From positions 50,261,632 through 50,325,631 of the forward strand of contig OX359246.1 of assembly GCA_947179485.1 (NCBI GenBank): a stretch of DNA of 64,000 bases, read 5' to 3'. Shown here piece after piece: positions 35,913 through 46,265 of the stretch; positions within the stretch are counted from its first letter, which is position 1; each line of letters begins with the position of its first letter. The stretch comes from Allacma fusca. Taxonomy: Eukaryota > Arthropoda > Collembola > Symphypleona > Sminthuridae. The notes under the pieces were generated by a model, which had not been told where the DNA came from, ran no database searches, and was given only the letters and a program-made list of their open reading frames with translations. The position numbers and the translations under genes are program-made.

Positions 35913-36439
35913 GTGATGGCATATTAGTAATCCTAAATTATTTCAATGATCAAATGTTTATTATTCCTAATAGTTGAATGATCCCTTATTCAGATTTGCT
36001 TGTTATGACCCATAATACGATAGTACGTCATTGATATACGTATATGTCATGTCTGTAATATTCCATTGTTGTAATGTTATATTCAGCTTGTTTATTTAGT
36101 GTATGACTCAAAGTACCTTGTCAAGTTTTAGCCTTATCAGGCATGACTAATGTGGTCCAGGAAAAAGGACTTATAATATTTATACGCATGAGTCACAGAT
36201 ATGAAGGCATTTCTCACTGGACCCTTTTAGAATGCCTTTCACTTTTCCTACTCGGGTTTGCTGTAAAAATACCCAACCCTTTCCCATTCTCAATACACTT
36301 CGTTTTCAACTGTTCTACTAGTAACTTGTTTTTGTAAATAAATACTTTTCAGCCTCTTTTGAAATAGCGTTTTTCATTAAAGTTTATTAATTCATATTTC
36401 ATCACAAAACCTAGTGAAAGAAGACACGTTAAAAAAGAA

Positions 36440-36960
36440 CTTCTTCCAAAATATATTTGGGTCAAAGTAATTGAGGAAACTTTATCAAAGTATGGTTTTC
36501 AATTTGTATTTACTCAACAATGTACTTACACATTATATGCTAATATTTCTAAAATACTTATTGTAATTAATGAATCTGACTACGATAACGATATTCAGCG
36601 CGCTGTGCGGTCGACAAGCAATCCAATATATAAACACGTCTACGATATTTTAATATTATAATGAGGTATGTATTTTTGCGTATCAACGCACAAATTAGAA
36701 CGAATTTTGGAATGATCTCGTACACGTACCAACAAATCTAGACAAAAACGTTTGTATCTACTGTGGTCCACCACACAGATATGATCTAAACCATTTTCTG
36801 TTAGTATGTAAGAAAAACAAATCTCCTAGGCTTAAGCACAATATAAACGAAATATTCAACGACTTGGTCCTTATGTTAAGGTCCTTAAATAGTTCCAACC
36901 AAGATTATATAAAACAATTCTGTTATTAAATCTTCGATTGTATAAAAGGTATAGTATTGT
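36440..36960 (+). pseudogene. LINE C-terminal fragment with CCHC-like knuckle
   Basis: Pieces include KYGFQFVFTQQCTYTLYANI and, near 36755-36940, CIYCGPPHRYDLNHFLLVCK, the C-x2-C...H...C pattern that ends many LINE ORF2 proteins. AATAAA-like sequence follows near 36990. It probably belongs to the same lineage as the fragment at 35179-35912, although unrelated DNA lies between. Confidence 0.55.
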
Positions 36961-37980
36961 AAATGTTCATGATGTGGCCCAAGTGAAATAAACCCTGCCC
37001 TTATTTAGTCGATTCATTGATGGATTGATTACTACTACTAATAATAATATGAATAATAATACAAACATCTTACCAACAAGCCCGTACGATTGTAATGCGT
37101 GGTCAGTAGTGGCGACTGGATCGGATCGGATGAACTACTTGCGTCGCTCAGAGAAACATCTTGTGAAAAAGATAAATATTTGATATTTGAACGTTCGTCT
37201 CATTAGATGGAGATATATCTGCTGCTGTATTTGTCCAACAAATACAAATAATTAATGCAAGACTAACAATGACGGGACCAGAGTTAAAAAGTACTGCTTA
37301 CTCCTCTAGTTAAAGTGGATGACTACAAGTTTCTTCTTCGGTGCTTATGCGTAGTTGCATAATAGTTTTGGATTTTACTTTTTTACTTGATTTCATCTTC
37401 TTCCAGGTTTCCCCTTGCCATAACCTCGTTGGTTTTTCCTCGGTCTCAGAGTTCTTTTACCAGATTCGGTATCTAGATTTGTAGATCCGATTTCAATAGT
37501 TTTATGGAATCTTTGTGTTACTAGAGGAGTACTCGTGTTAGCTGAGGTGGCCGTTAGCTGTGGTAGTGTAGATGGCCACACACCTAAAACTTTTGAAGCG
37601 TCGTCAATAGTTTTCTAATTGGGAATTTTGCGTTTGTGAATCAATGCGGATTCACAACAGCAAATTTGTATAAATTTTGATTTGACTTTATTTTTGGGAT
37701 AATTTGCTCAATTGTCATTATTTTGATTTACAACAACAGCAGATGATTGTTGAAAAATGTTTTACAAGTTTATCCTCACTAAAATCTATTTTCTCAACTC
37801 CTTGTAACGCCTTCTTTTTTAATATTATCTGAACCTCCTAAGTCGTCCATTCAGGCTTCTGTGTTAATGTTTGCAGCTGTTGAAGACGAATTTGCTTCAG
37901 TTTCTTTTTTTATAAATTTTCATTAGCGACTCCTATAGTCCACGAGAAATAACGCGCATGTCCTTCGCCATCGCAACTCT
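36961..37980. other. Unassigned stretch
   Basis: A short Lys/Arg-rich minus frame at 37393-37581 (SGKRTLRPRKNQRGYG) could be a remnant of a basic core protein of the adjacent Polinton relic, but that is a guess. Confidence 0.3.
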
Positions 37981-38290
37981 ATTAACTAGAAAACAAAATA
38001 AGATCACCATGAAACACTTTCAAAAACACCGTAGATAAAATTTGTTTCGCAATTGTACTATTTGTAATGAAAATCCGTTTCAAAATTTCAGGAATAATTA
38101 TCCGTTTTTGCGCTTTATCTATAAACTTGCACACGTTAATGTTTTCATTTGCTGAAAATATCAAAATTTAAAATAATTCCACTAATGCACTGAACTCTTC
38201 CGGAGATGCGATTGAGATTAAATTATTAACAGTAGATGGTTTCGCTTGTGCTAATCTTAATAAAAAATCTCTTCGAATCGGTTGGAGGTT
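37981..38290 (-). pseudogene. Possible small Polinton-associated protein remnant
   Basis: The minus frame reads ISIASPEEFSALVEL, stops, then NENINVCKFIDKAQKRI. This is reminiscent of a short helical protein often found beside Polinton genes (pattern ..ELKALVECA.NILNGNI..). It lies downstream of the ATPase relic on the same strand, which fits. Weak call. Confidence 0.35.
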
Positions 38291-38296
38291 TTCATG

Positions 38297-38951
38297 TTAT
38301 AGTGGCGTGTCAACTTCCACATTATCTACAGGGAAAACTGAATTACGTACCCAATATGGATAATGTTGGTTTTTTGGATGCATATCCATACACAGATAAC
38401 CGTATTGCTTAACTGTTATGGCTTTACTGTATGTTGAGGTTATAAATGAAGTTTGACAAGGACAAATTTGTTTAGCGGTATTTGTTATTATGCTTTTGTC
38501 ACGGATGTTATCAAATAAAATTAAAATCAGAGTATTCAGATTGACATCGCGAAGTCCTTTTACAAAAGGATTTTGCAGAATTAGAATAATACTAGTACCT
38601 CGATGGCGACTGTTTAATAAAATATTTTGTAACAAGTTAAAAATTTTCTCGTTTTGAAAATGCATCCTGTTGGTCGTCAATCACAATTAAACGTCGTCCT
38701 TTTGTAAGCTGCTTGATATCTCGCAAGTTGTTTGTAAATGTAATGTTTTTATCTTCTTCTTTCAGTTCATATAAATCCTTTTAACAGTTGATATACACCC
38801 AAATAACTCTTTCGAAAACATCGTTAAGACGACGAACAATTTCCATAGGTGTATGCGTTTACCCTCTCGTTGTTACACCTACCATAGATATTGTCGCTGG
38901 ATGAGGCATTTTAAAAATAATTAAATTGTCTTCTTTTACGTTAAGTTCCAT
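38297..38951 (-). pseudogene. Packaging ATPase (FtsK/A32-like), decayed, of an older Polinton relic
   Basis: From ATG 38951 the frame gives MPHPATISMVGVTTRG, then TAA at 38859-38861 exactly where the Walker A lysine of G-x-T-x-x-G-K-T is expected. LIVIDDQ is Walker B. After a frame change near 38670 the C-terminal half reads RGTSIILILQNPFVKGLRDV with NTAKQICPCQTSF, as in Polinton and adintovirus packaging ATPases. At least two stops and one frameshift make it dead. It is diverged from the ATPase at 50246-50896, so it represents a separate, older element. Confidence 0.75.
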
Positions 38952-39199
38952 GATGTGTAACTTCAAGACAAATACATACGTCGCACTAAAATTGTTTTCT
39001 ACATATTATGTACGTTTTATTTAAATACGTTTATAAATCTAACACTTGGCCCGAAATGTCTTACGCAACTACACATATACACAATCTTTATTTAGAGCGG
39101 TTTAGAGACGTTTATATTTACAAATCTTTTTAAAAAGTTTAAAAAAGGGAATCATTATATCTAAAACTTGATCTAAAACGGAAAATAGTCTTTTCAAAT

Positions 39200-39590
39200 T
39201 ATAATACTAAAATACGATCATAAATAAATGAAATACAATAAGCTCCGCATAAAAACAAAGTATAACTTTGGAGCGGTCTGCAATTTTCGTTTTTGATAAA
39301 TTTCCTTGGGAGCTTTATGTTTTCATAACACGTGATACACATTCCAAAACTCATAATGTCAAGTGCTTATTTTATAAATACATACCCAATGTTTACCAGG
39401 TGATTTTCTTACATCCGTATTTACAATAAGTATTGTTGGACATGTTGCAAAAGTATGAAATTTGTTGAATTCATGAGCAGCCACAACATGAAATGGGATT
39501 ACATAGGGATATGAGATTTAATATTTCGTAATCTGATTATGTAGCTAAAAATGCGTTTTACATCTTCTGTGTTCATGCTGTTCAATAGTC
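39200..39590 (-). pseudogene. Adenain-like cysteine protease relic
   Basis: In changing minus frames the region gives FHTFATCPTILIVNTDV with KSPGKHWVCIY (catalytic His in the HW context) and then LQSYTLFLCGAYCISFIYDR at about 39220-39262 (Gln and the CGAYC catalytic Cys). This is the order of the adenovirus-type maturation protease found in Polintons. Frame changes make it non-functional. It lies directly between the capsid remnant and the ATPase relic. Confidence 0.7.
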
Positions 39591-39593
39591 TAA

Positions 39594-39780
39594 TATAACT
39601 ATTCTGTTCAATTTCCATTAAATTTTGGTATTGGCTTTTAACAACAACTTGAACAGGTTCATCCGGTGGTGCCTTGAATCGTAATTTAATCTTGATGCTA
39701 CCTCATCGATTTACTGACAATGCGTCACCTTGGTTTGGTAACAGGTGTAGCGCCACCAAAACGTTATCTAAAATGACAAT
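39594..39780 (-). pseudogene. Major capsid protein C-terminal remnant (older Polinton)
   Basis: KIKLRFKAPPDEPVQVVVKS followed by YQNLMEIEQNSYI fits the last beta-strands of the double jelly-roll capsid proteins of Polintons (pattern LRFxxPxxxPVxVxV...xxxIxxN). It is immediately upstream of the protease relic, the same capsid-protease order as in the young element at 56.2-58.0 kb. Only about 50 residues are visible. Confidence 0.5.
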
Positions 39781-39999
39781 CAAAGATTACATTTAAAATG
39801 ATAGCACATATTGTTTAGTATTTGGGTTATGGGCGAAAGCCTACAACGCCTTAAATTGAATAAACAAAATAAATAAATATATTCCTACCTTCCTTGAAGT
39901 TATCCCTGCTTATTCCATTGCCTAAAAGTTCCGAACCAGCCTTGTTACGCAGCAATCGTAAAGCTAGCAAGAAATTATCTTGTCCAGCTTAAGGCTCGC

Positions 40000-40260
40000 A
40001 TCGGATAGGATAAATCTGATCGATAATGGTTAGGATAACCGTCGGATAGGTTACGATAATTATAATTTTTAACCGACTCTTATCCGAACGGATAGGATAT
40101 ACAGAATATATCCGAAATATTCTAGCGGATAGAATCGGATTTAGCTAACAGTGTTTTCCGTACGGATATGATAATTTATGTGAGTAATTTGGATAACCTA
40201 TCCGATATCCGCGGTTATCCGACGATAGTACCACCATCTACTATCCGCAGAGGCTACCAA
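40000..40260. repeat. Word-repeat block of ATCCGATAGG type
   Basis: CGGATAGGATAA, TTATCCGAACGGATAGG, CGGATATCCG-like words recur in both orientations, as in the hAT word-repeat elements. Neither terminal repeats nor a target duplication were identified. Confidence 0.6.
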
Positions 40261-40448
40261 GAGTAACGTCAAAAAAGAGACGGCCACGGCATGGTTCAAC
40301 TTTTCAAGCGTAAGTGCTTTCTGTTGTAACAAACGTGTGAGCGCATCGTGCTGGTATTTAGAGCTGTAAAGCAAGTAGTTGAAGCATTGATGGTTTCCGT
40401 CGATTCCGATTTATTCGTTATTCATTAATTAGTGTAACAGAGTGATTA

Positions 40449-41640
40449 GTGCGCTGCACTGTACAATTATTGTCGTATCAACTAAAAATATCAGACAAAG
40501 CATCTGTAATAGTTGGACCACCAGAGTCAAATCCTTCCTCTGAAAACGGAGAACCGGAGCCGAAAAAAGCAAAAGCGAATACTGGAAACATTTCACGGAT
40601 TCACCGGATGGGCAAGAGCAAAGTGCAACTATTGTAGATAATACGTAAGAAATATTTTGCATTTTGAGTAGTATCATTAGTCTACTGTCTGAGCTATGAA
40701 AACATAGTGAATGAAAATTAACGATGCCAATTAACTTTTTAATATAAAAAAATTGCGAATTGCAAACTGTGTTTGAATACAGGAGGTACAAGCGGACCAA
40801 AGGGAGAGGCAGTACTAGCAACTTTGGTTATCATCTGGCAACTAAACATCCGCAAAAGCTGCCAAAGGAAGCTACTAAGGAATTGCCCAAATGTGAAACG
40901 TCTGTACTGTTCTTGCTACAGCAACATGCAAACAATACGAAACATGAGATGTAGGAGAGTTTTGATTCCAACAAGTGTAGAGTGCGATGTTTTGCCCATA
41001 TTATAAACTTTTGTGTTCAAGATATGCTAAAATCTTTAAAATCGGAGCAACCTGAAATGTCTGACTATGTTGAATGCGATCTTCCGGTAATGGGAATATC
41101 GAAGACATTATCTCAGTTGCGAGCTCTTATGAAGAAAATACTCGAAGTACTCTGCGACACTTCGAGAAGCTCTTCACCAGCTTTGTGATAAGCTTGGTAC
41201 AAAGAAACTTGTACCTATATTTGATGTTAAGCATCGTTGGAATTCTTCGGACGAAATGATTTCTCGCGGTCAAGAACTAAAGGGGCCCTTAAATGCATTA
41301 TAGATATGTCAGAGAGAAAAGTTTGGGAAAACTTTTGATCACGGATACTCAGTGGGAAGATCTGCAAAAACTGAAGTCTATCTTAAGGAAATTCCATACA
41401 GCTACACTCAAATGCAGTCGGGATAATGCTACTCTATCGCTAATAATTCCCATGTATACTTGCCTTGTTAATCGATATGATCTGATGGATGAACAATTGG
41501 AGCAAGTTTGGCTCTTCAATTTACCAAGCAAGTTTATCATTACAGTGCTGCTTACTGTACTCTATGGCAACCCATTCTCATCAGCCCATCATCTCTCACA
41601 GCTCGTGCATGCGTACTTGACTATTTCTGGCCTTAAATAC
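40449..41640 (+). pseudogene. hAT transposase relic (BED finger and catalytic-domain pieces)
   Basis: Near 40610-40860 CNYC and CLNTGGTSGPKGRGSTSNFG with YHLATKHPQK fit a BED zinc finger. It is followed by CDVFAHIINFCVQDMLKSL (the RCxAHxxNL block), a RWNS motif near 41240, and WEDLQKLKSILRKFHTATLK. In intact elements this domain cuts hAT ends. Stops and frame changes are frequent. The C-terminal dimerisation region is missing, and the hAT element at 41715 lies just beyond. Confidence 0.75.
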
Positions 41641-41714
41641 TAATTAAAGGACTGAGCTATCCCCCAGAGTTGAATTTAGTACAATCTAAATATTCCATGA
41701 AATGTAGCATAGAC

Positions 41715-43860
41715 CACTGCACGGACTGGGTACGGGTAATACTCGAGTAAATGGGTAAGGGTATGGGTACTACCCGGATACAGAAGTTGCGTACTCACAA
41801 ATACGCGGGTACTACCCGGATACAGAAGTTGCGTACTCACAAATACGCGGGTACTACCCGGATTCAGAAGTTGCGTACTCACAAATACGCGGGTACTACC
41901 CGGATACAGAAGTTGCGTACTCAAAAATACGCGGGTACTACCCGGATACAGAAGTTGCGTACTCAAAAATACGCGGGTACTACCCGGATACAGAAGTTGC
42001 GTACTCACAAATACGCGGGTACTACCCGGATACAGAAGTTGCGTACTCACAAATACGCGGGTACTACCCGGATACAGAAGTTGCGTACTCACAAATACGC
42101 GGGTACTACCCGGATGCAGAAGTTGCATACTCACAAATACGCGGGTACTACCCGGATACAGAAGTTGCATACTCACAAATACGCGGGTACTACCCGGATA
42201 CAGAAGTTGCATACTCACAAATACGCGGGTACTACCCGGATACAGAAGTTGCATACTCACAAATACGCGGGTACTACGCGGATACAGAAGTTGCATACTC
42301 ACAAATACGCGGGTACTACCCGGATACAGAAGTTGCATACTCACAAATACGCGGGTACTACCCGGATACAGAAGTTGCATACTCACAAATACGCGGGTAC
42401 TACCCGGATACAGAAGTTGCATACTCACAAATACGCGGGTACTACCCGTATACAGAAGTTGCGTACTCACAAATACGCGGGTACTACCCGGATACAGAAG
42501 TTGCGTACTCACAAATACGCGGGTACTACCCGGATACAGAAGTTGCATACTCACAAATACGCGGGTACTACCCGGATACAGAAGTTGCATACTCACAAAT
42601 ACGCGAGTACTACCCGGGTACTCTGGATTTTAGTCAATAAATTGGGTATAGGTACGGGTAAGGATATGGGTACTCACTCAGTGGAAATTGGGTAGTACCC
42701 AGTAGATATGGGTAGCACTACGTAAAATATATGTACCCATGCATGCTGTAAACGAGTATATTTGGGTACTTCAAGGATTCCTAGTGGGATGGATTAATAT
42801 GGCTAAGACGTGGAGTTTGGCGTAATCCTACTTTCCTCGTATCAGTAAAAGACCCATGAGGCTTCGTTTCCTTTTCTGATTACTGGTGGTTGTTGCATTT
42901 TAACTCAATTGAGTACTACGATCAGTGAATCAATTTGAGTATTGTTGATAATTTTGGCGTACAAAGCTGTCGTGAGGCTCCACATGAGTCTAATTTAGTC
43001 TAACTTGGTCAAAAATTGTCCTCTCAGGCACCACATATGTGAGAAAAAGTTCAGGAAGTTTTGTTTGTAAACCTATGCAAAATAAATATTCAATCTTGCT
43101 CCTATGTTTACGCCCTGAAACCACATTATTTGACCAGGAAAAATGATGAACAACTAAAATTATCCATATATTTTTAAAATACCGTTCAAATATACTGTTT
43201 TGTAATTGAACTTGTGTTAAAAGATTTTTTAGAAAAACATTTAGTCAGCAGCAATTTTTTTAGATGCTGTGGAAGTCTTAAAGCAAGTTTTTGATTATGG
43301 AGAGTTTGGTATTCAATAATTCGTCCCAACTGATTATCCTTACACCATACAATAATTTTTCAGTAACCAATTCACGCAAATGTATTTCATTGCATTCATC
43401 TTGCTATTATTAGCGTTTGAATTTCTTCGTCGTTTACTAAATATAAGCCTTAAATGGCTTTAAATGATTTTTTAAACAACTTGAAATATTATACCCTTAA
43501 TTCCAGGGGAAATGCCGAAAATCTCGGAAAAGTTTCATCGGTGACCAAATCTTAACATATTGCAAATTTTTGGTATTTTCAAAGTACAGGTAAATATCAT
43601 TTTCAGTCACCAAATCCTGCAGTACCCGAGTAATACCCGGGTACAAACATTAGGTACTCGGGTACGGTTACAGGTTTTGGGTACATTACGGGTACGGGTA
43701 AATTGTGGGTACAGGTACAACATTTTAGCTTCACGTATGGGTACGGGCACTAAAAAAATTACCCGGGTACTGGGGTATGGGTACGGGTATAGGTACAGCA
43801 TTTCGTAGTACCCGATAAGTGGGTACGGGTACACGGTTTCTGTACCCAGTCCGAGCACTG
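41715..43860. mobile_element. Non-autonomous hAT element with 42-bp minisatellite
   Basis: Left end CACTGCACGGACTGGGTACG and right end GTACCCAGTCCGAGCACTG are inverted. The 8-bp duplication GCATAGAC is exact (41707-41714, 43861-43868). It belongs to the same TACCCG-word group as 4750-6055 (shared CAGTGCTCGG end). The left arm has expanded into twenty 42-bp units, the right arm keeps dispersed words, and the core (42780-43600) is AT-rich without a transposase. Confidence 0.92.
41764..42620. repeat. 42-bp minisatellite, 20 units
   Basis: The unit contains GGGTACTACCCGGATACAG followed by AAGTTGCGTACTCACAAATACGC. Units differ at a few sites (GCGTACT/GCATACT, ACAAAT/AAAAAT), with shared variants in adjacent units indicating local duplication. 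Because 42 is divisible by three, frames of over 300 codons are open on both strands; these are not genes. Confidence 0.95.
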
Positions 43861-44091
43861 GCATAGACCCAAGGAATGAAAACCATCTCACCAGACATAT
43901 TTAATCAAAGAGTCCATCCATAAATTTGTGCTCGGATTGTTTTTGTAATGCTTTCTTTTTATTTGTAATTTACTTTTGCTTATTAATGTATAGCTTCTAT
44001 TTAGGAATATTTAGATTGTACTGTAAGGCAACTGAGGGTTAACAGAGTCCCTGAATTAGTACTTAAGGCAAGAAATAGTCAAGTCCGATAA

Positions 44092-44177
44092 ACTGGACCA
44101 GACCAATCGTCTGGTCTGAGATTTGGACCAGACCAGTTTCATAAAATCTGGATCAGACCAGACCATTGGCATAACTA
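44092..44177. mobile_element. Truncated GGACCAGACC-word hAT fragment
   Basis: GACCAGACC words, then CAGACCATTGGCATAACTA as right end, closely resemble the right end of 10604-11089. The left end is missing. Confidence 0.75.
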
Positions 44178-44229
44178 GTTTCTAGAATGGGTGTGGCTGA
44201 AGTGCGAACAAGAGAGGGAGAAGAACGTA

Positions 44230-44305
44230 CAAAGGAAGTTGGAACTAGGCTACTTGAATCGGTACTTGAAAGTGCAAGTTCGGGTTCAAGTAAAATCCAT
44301 GCCCA
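44230..44305. repeat. Left piece of a CAAGTTC-word hAT element, target of the Polinton
   Basis: ACTTGAATCGGTACTTGAAA and GCAAGTTCGGGTTCAAGT words precede the Polinton. The same word text resumes after it at 62320-62529, where it ends in GAACTTGAGCGCAGCTCTG. The Polinton therefore inserted within this older element. The left terminus was not found. Confidence 0.65.
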
Positions 44306-44370
44306 AGTAGTGTATCTATTTAAGCCCATCCATATTAAAACGCCCCATGCTGTAGGTATAGGTGACCTTG
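44306..44370. repeat. Left terminal inverted repeat of the Polinton
   Basis: Starts AGTAGTGTATCTATTTAAGC and ends at GTGACCTTG; two differences from the right repeat. Short compared with the several-hundred-bp repeats of many Polintons. Confidence 0.93.
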
Positions 44371-44460
44371 TTTTGCTCCCGATGTGACCTCTCTGGGTAT
44401 ATGTATGATGTATATATACATGTAGATATATATACAAACATACATAGCTGTATATGGAAT

Positions 44461-45010
44461 AAAAAACAAGTGCAGTCAAAAAAACAAGTGCAGCTAAAAA
44501 AACAAGTGCAGCTAAACACAAAAAAACAAGGGCAGCAATAAAAAAAATGTTCAAGTGTGCTGTTGCGGCTGCAAAGTGTCTATGTGTAAAGAAGGTAAAC
44601 GCTAAGAATGTATACTGTCAGGTACCCTTCGGAAAGAGAAAAAAGGTTCAAGTGTGCTGTTGTGGCTGCAAAGGTTCTATGCGTGAAGAAGGTAAACGCT
44701 AAGAATGTATACTGTCAGGTACCCTTCGGGAAGAGAAAATATTTAGAAGTGTATATAAAATATAAGTGCAGCAATAAAACAAATGTTCAAGTGTGCTGTT
44801 GCGGCTACAAAGGTTTCAATGCGTAAAGAAAGTAAACGCTAAGAATGTATACTGTCAGGTACCCTTCGGAAAGAGAGAAAAAAGGTTCAAGTGTGCTGTT
44901 ATGACTGCAAAGGTTTCAATGCGTAAAGAAGGTAAACGCTAAGAATGTATACTGTTCGGAAAGAGAAAATATTTAGAAGTGCATATAAAATACAAGTGCA
45001 GCAATAAATA
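44461..45010. repeat. Subterminal tandem repeats in the Polinton left end
   Basis: First come four short AAAAACAAGTGCAGCTAA-type units (44461-44540). Then about four larger units of 100-130 bp follow, each with TTCAAGTGTGCTGTTG, GTAAACGCTAAGAATGTATA and CAGGTACCCTTCGG (near 44550, 44645, 44785 and 44887). No equivalent array is visible at the right end. It could bind element proteins or be simple expansion. Confidence 0.8.
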
Positions 45011-45331
45011 AAAAAGGTCCAAGTGTGCTGTAGAAGAAAGGAAAGTCTAACTGTAAATAAGGCAAAGTCAGAGGTTGTATGATATGAACCCTCTTGAAAA
45101 CCAAAATAATAAAAACAAAATAAGCTGCAAACGCATTCTGGTTGGTCCTTTAAGGTTAAGTGTACGATCAAAATTGGAAATATAAGTAAGGGTCCGCACT
45201 TATTGTCAAGTTGTCGAAAGCTGTTGCGTGAACTGTTGAGTCCCCAGTTTTTTTGTGGAAGTAAAAAATATTGTCACTAGTATTCAATTCTTGAGTTCAA
45301 AACTCTCTTTTATTTCGAAATTTTGAAAAAA

Positions 45332-46099
45332 ATGGCTAACAATCAAGCCGGGCAATCAAGTAGCAGGGGTGGAAATTCTATTAGAGTCCCGCTTCCCAAT
45401 GAGCTTGTGGAAGCTGTGGACGGGGTCAACGTGCTAGTGAAGAAGTTTGTTTGCATTTGCAAACAAGGATTTAATTTTCTTCGAGATCTCCGAGACCACT
45501 TTGCCCAGAACAAGGAATGTCAAATTAAACATTCGGATTCCACGCAGTGGCCTGAGAAAAACATGAGTTTTTTCCCACGAAAATTCTTGTGTAAGTGCAA
45601 TACTGCGATCTTCAAACTTGATGACTTAACCAAGCATTTCAGAGAGAAATGCCGTGAAAATATACTCAGAGAGAGTTACCTCGCTGAAAAGAGGGCACGG
45701 GCGGCGGCACTCAGAGCTTTTGAGGAGACCAAACGGAGGGAAGAAGATGAGGCCAAGCGGGAGATGCGGAAGCGTACTGCTCCAATAACAACTGTTATCG
45801 TTCCCCGTAAAAAAAGACGTAAGTGTAGCAGTAATAATTTACTTGTTTTTAAAGTTTAGCCTTACTTTTGAGAAAGTATGTGACAAATTATGTGAATAAA
45901 TTAACTGGATGAATTTTAAACGATATTATTTTATTATTTTCAGATTTGGATGGTATGGACACTGACGATGAAGAGGACCTGTGGGAAGCTGCCCGCGTTG
46001 CAGAAATAGTGGAAGAATTGGCCAAAGAACCAACCCAACCTCCCCCCACTCCAGCTCCTGCTCAGGCACTCATCCCGGAGGGTATTCATGAGGACGAAG
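45332..46099 (+). CDS. Zinc-finger protein of the Polinton, two exons
   Basis: ATG 45332 gives MANNQAGQSSS. Exon 1 ends at 45818 before GTAAGT; exon 2 begins at 45944 after TTATTATTTTCAG, and the reading phase is kept across the 125-bp intron. Exon 1 carries two similar degenerate fingers (FVCICKQGFNFLRDLRDHF...C and FLCKCNTAIFKLDDLTKHF...C), then an Arg/Glu-rich helix and the nuclear signal PRKKRRK. Exon 2 is acidic (MDTDDEEDLWEAARVAEIVE) and proline-rich, reaching a second possible donor at 46100. The protein may regulate transcription or bind element DNA, or this may be a 5' exon set spliced towards the polymerase. Not a family I can name. Confidence 0.6.
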
Positions 46100-46265
46100 G
46101 TAATTTTTTAAATGGTCTAAAAACACTGTTTACGCTTTAAAAACACTATTTGCAAAAACAATTACCGAGTGCAAATTCCAATTTGCGAAAGACTTCTCGA
46201 GTTAAATCAAGAAACATCGTCATCAAGACAATACCCCACCACAAGGTCCTTCCAAATCTTATTAG

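Noticed and set aside
41764-42620. Possible CRISPR-like array
   Set aside because: Units are head-to-tail without unique spacers, lie inside a eukaryotic hAT element, and no cas genes are present.
41676-42695. Opposed open frames of 306 and 314 codons
   Set aside because: They are the two strands of a 42-bp tandem repeat whose length is a multiple of three; no stop can occur in those frames. Not treated as genes.
44303-44310. CCAAGT/ACTTGC as Polinton flanks with TIR starting AGTGTATC
   Set aside because: These are not direct repeats. Moving the boundary out by three bases gives TIR AGTAGTGTATC and an exact TGCCCA duplication.
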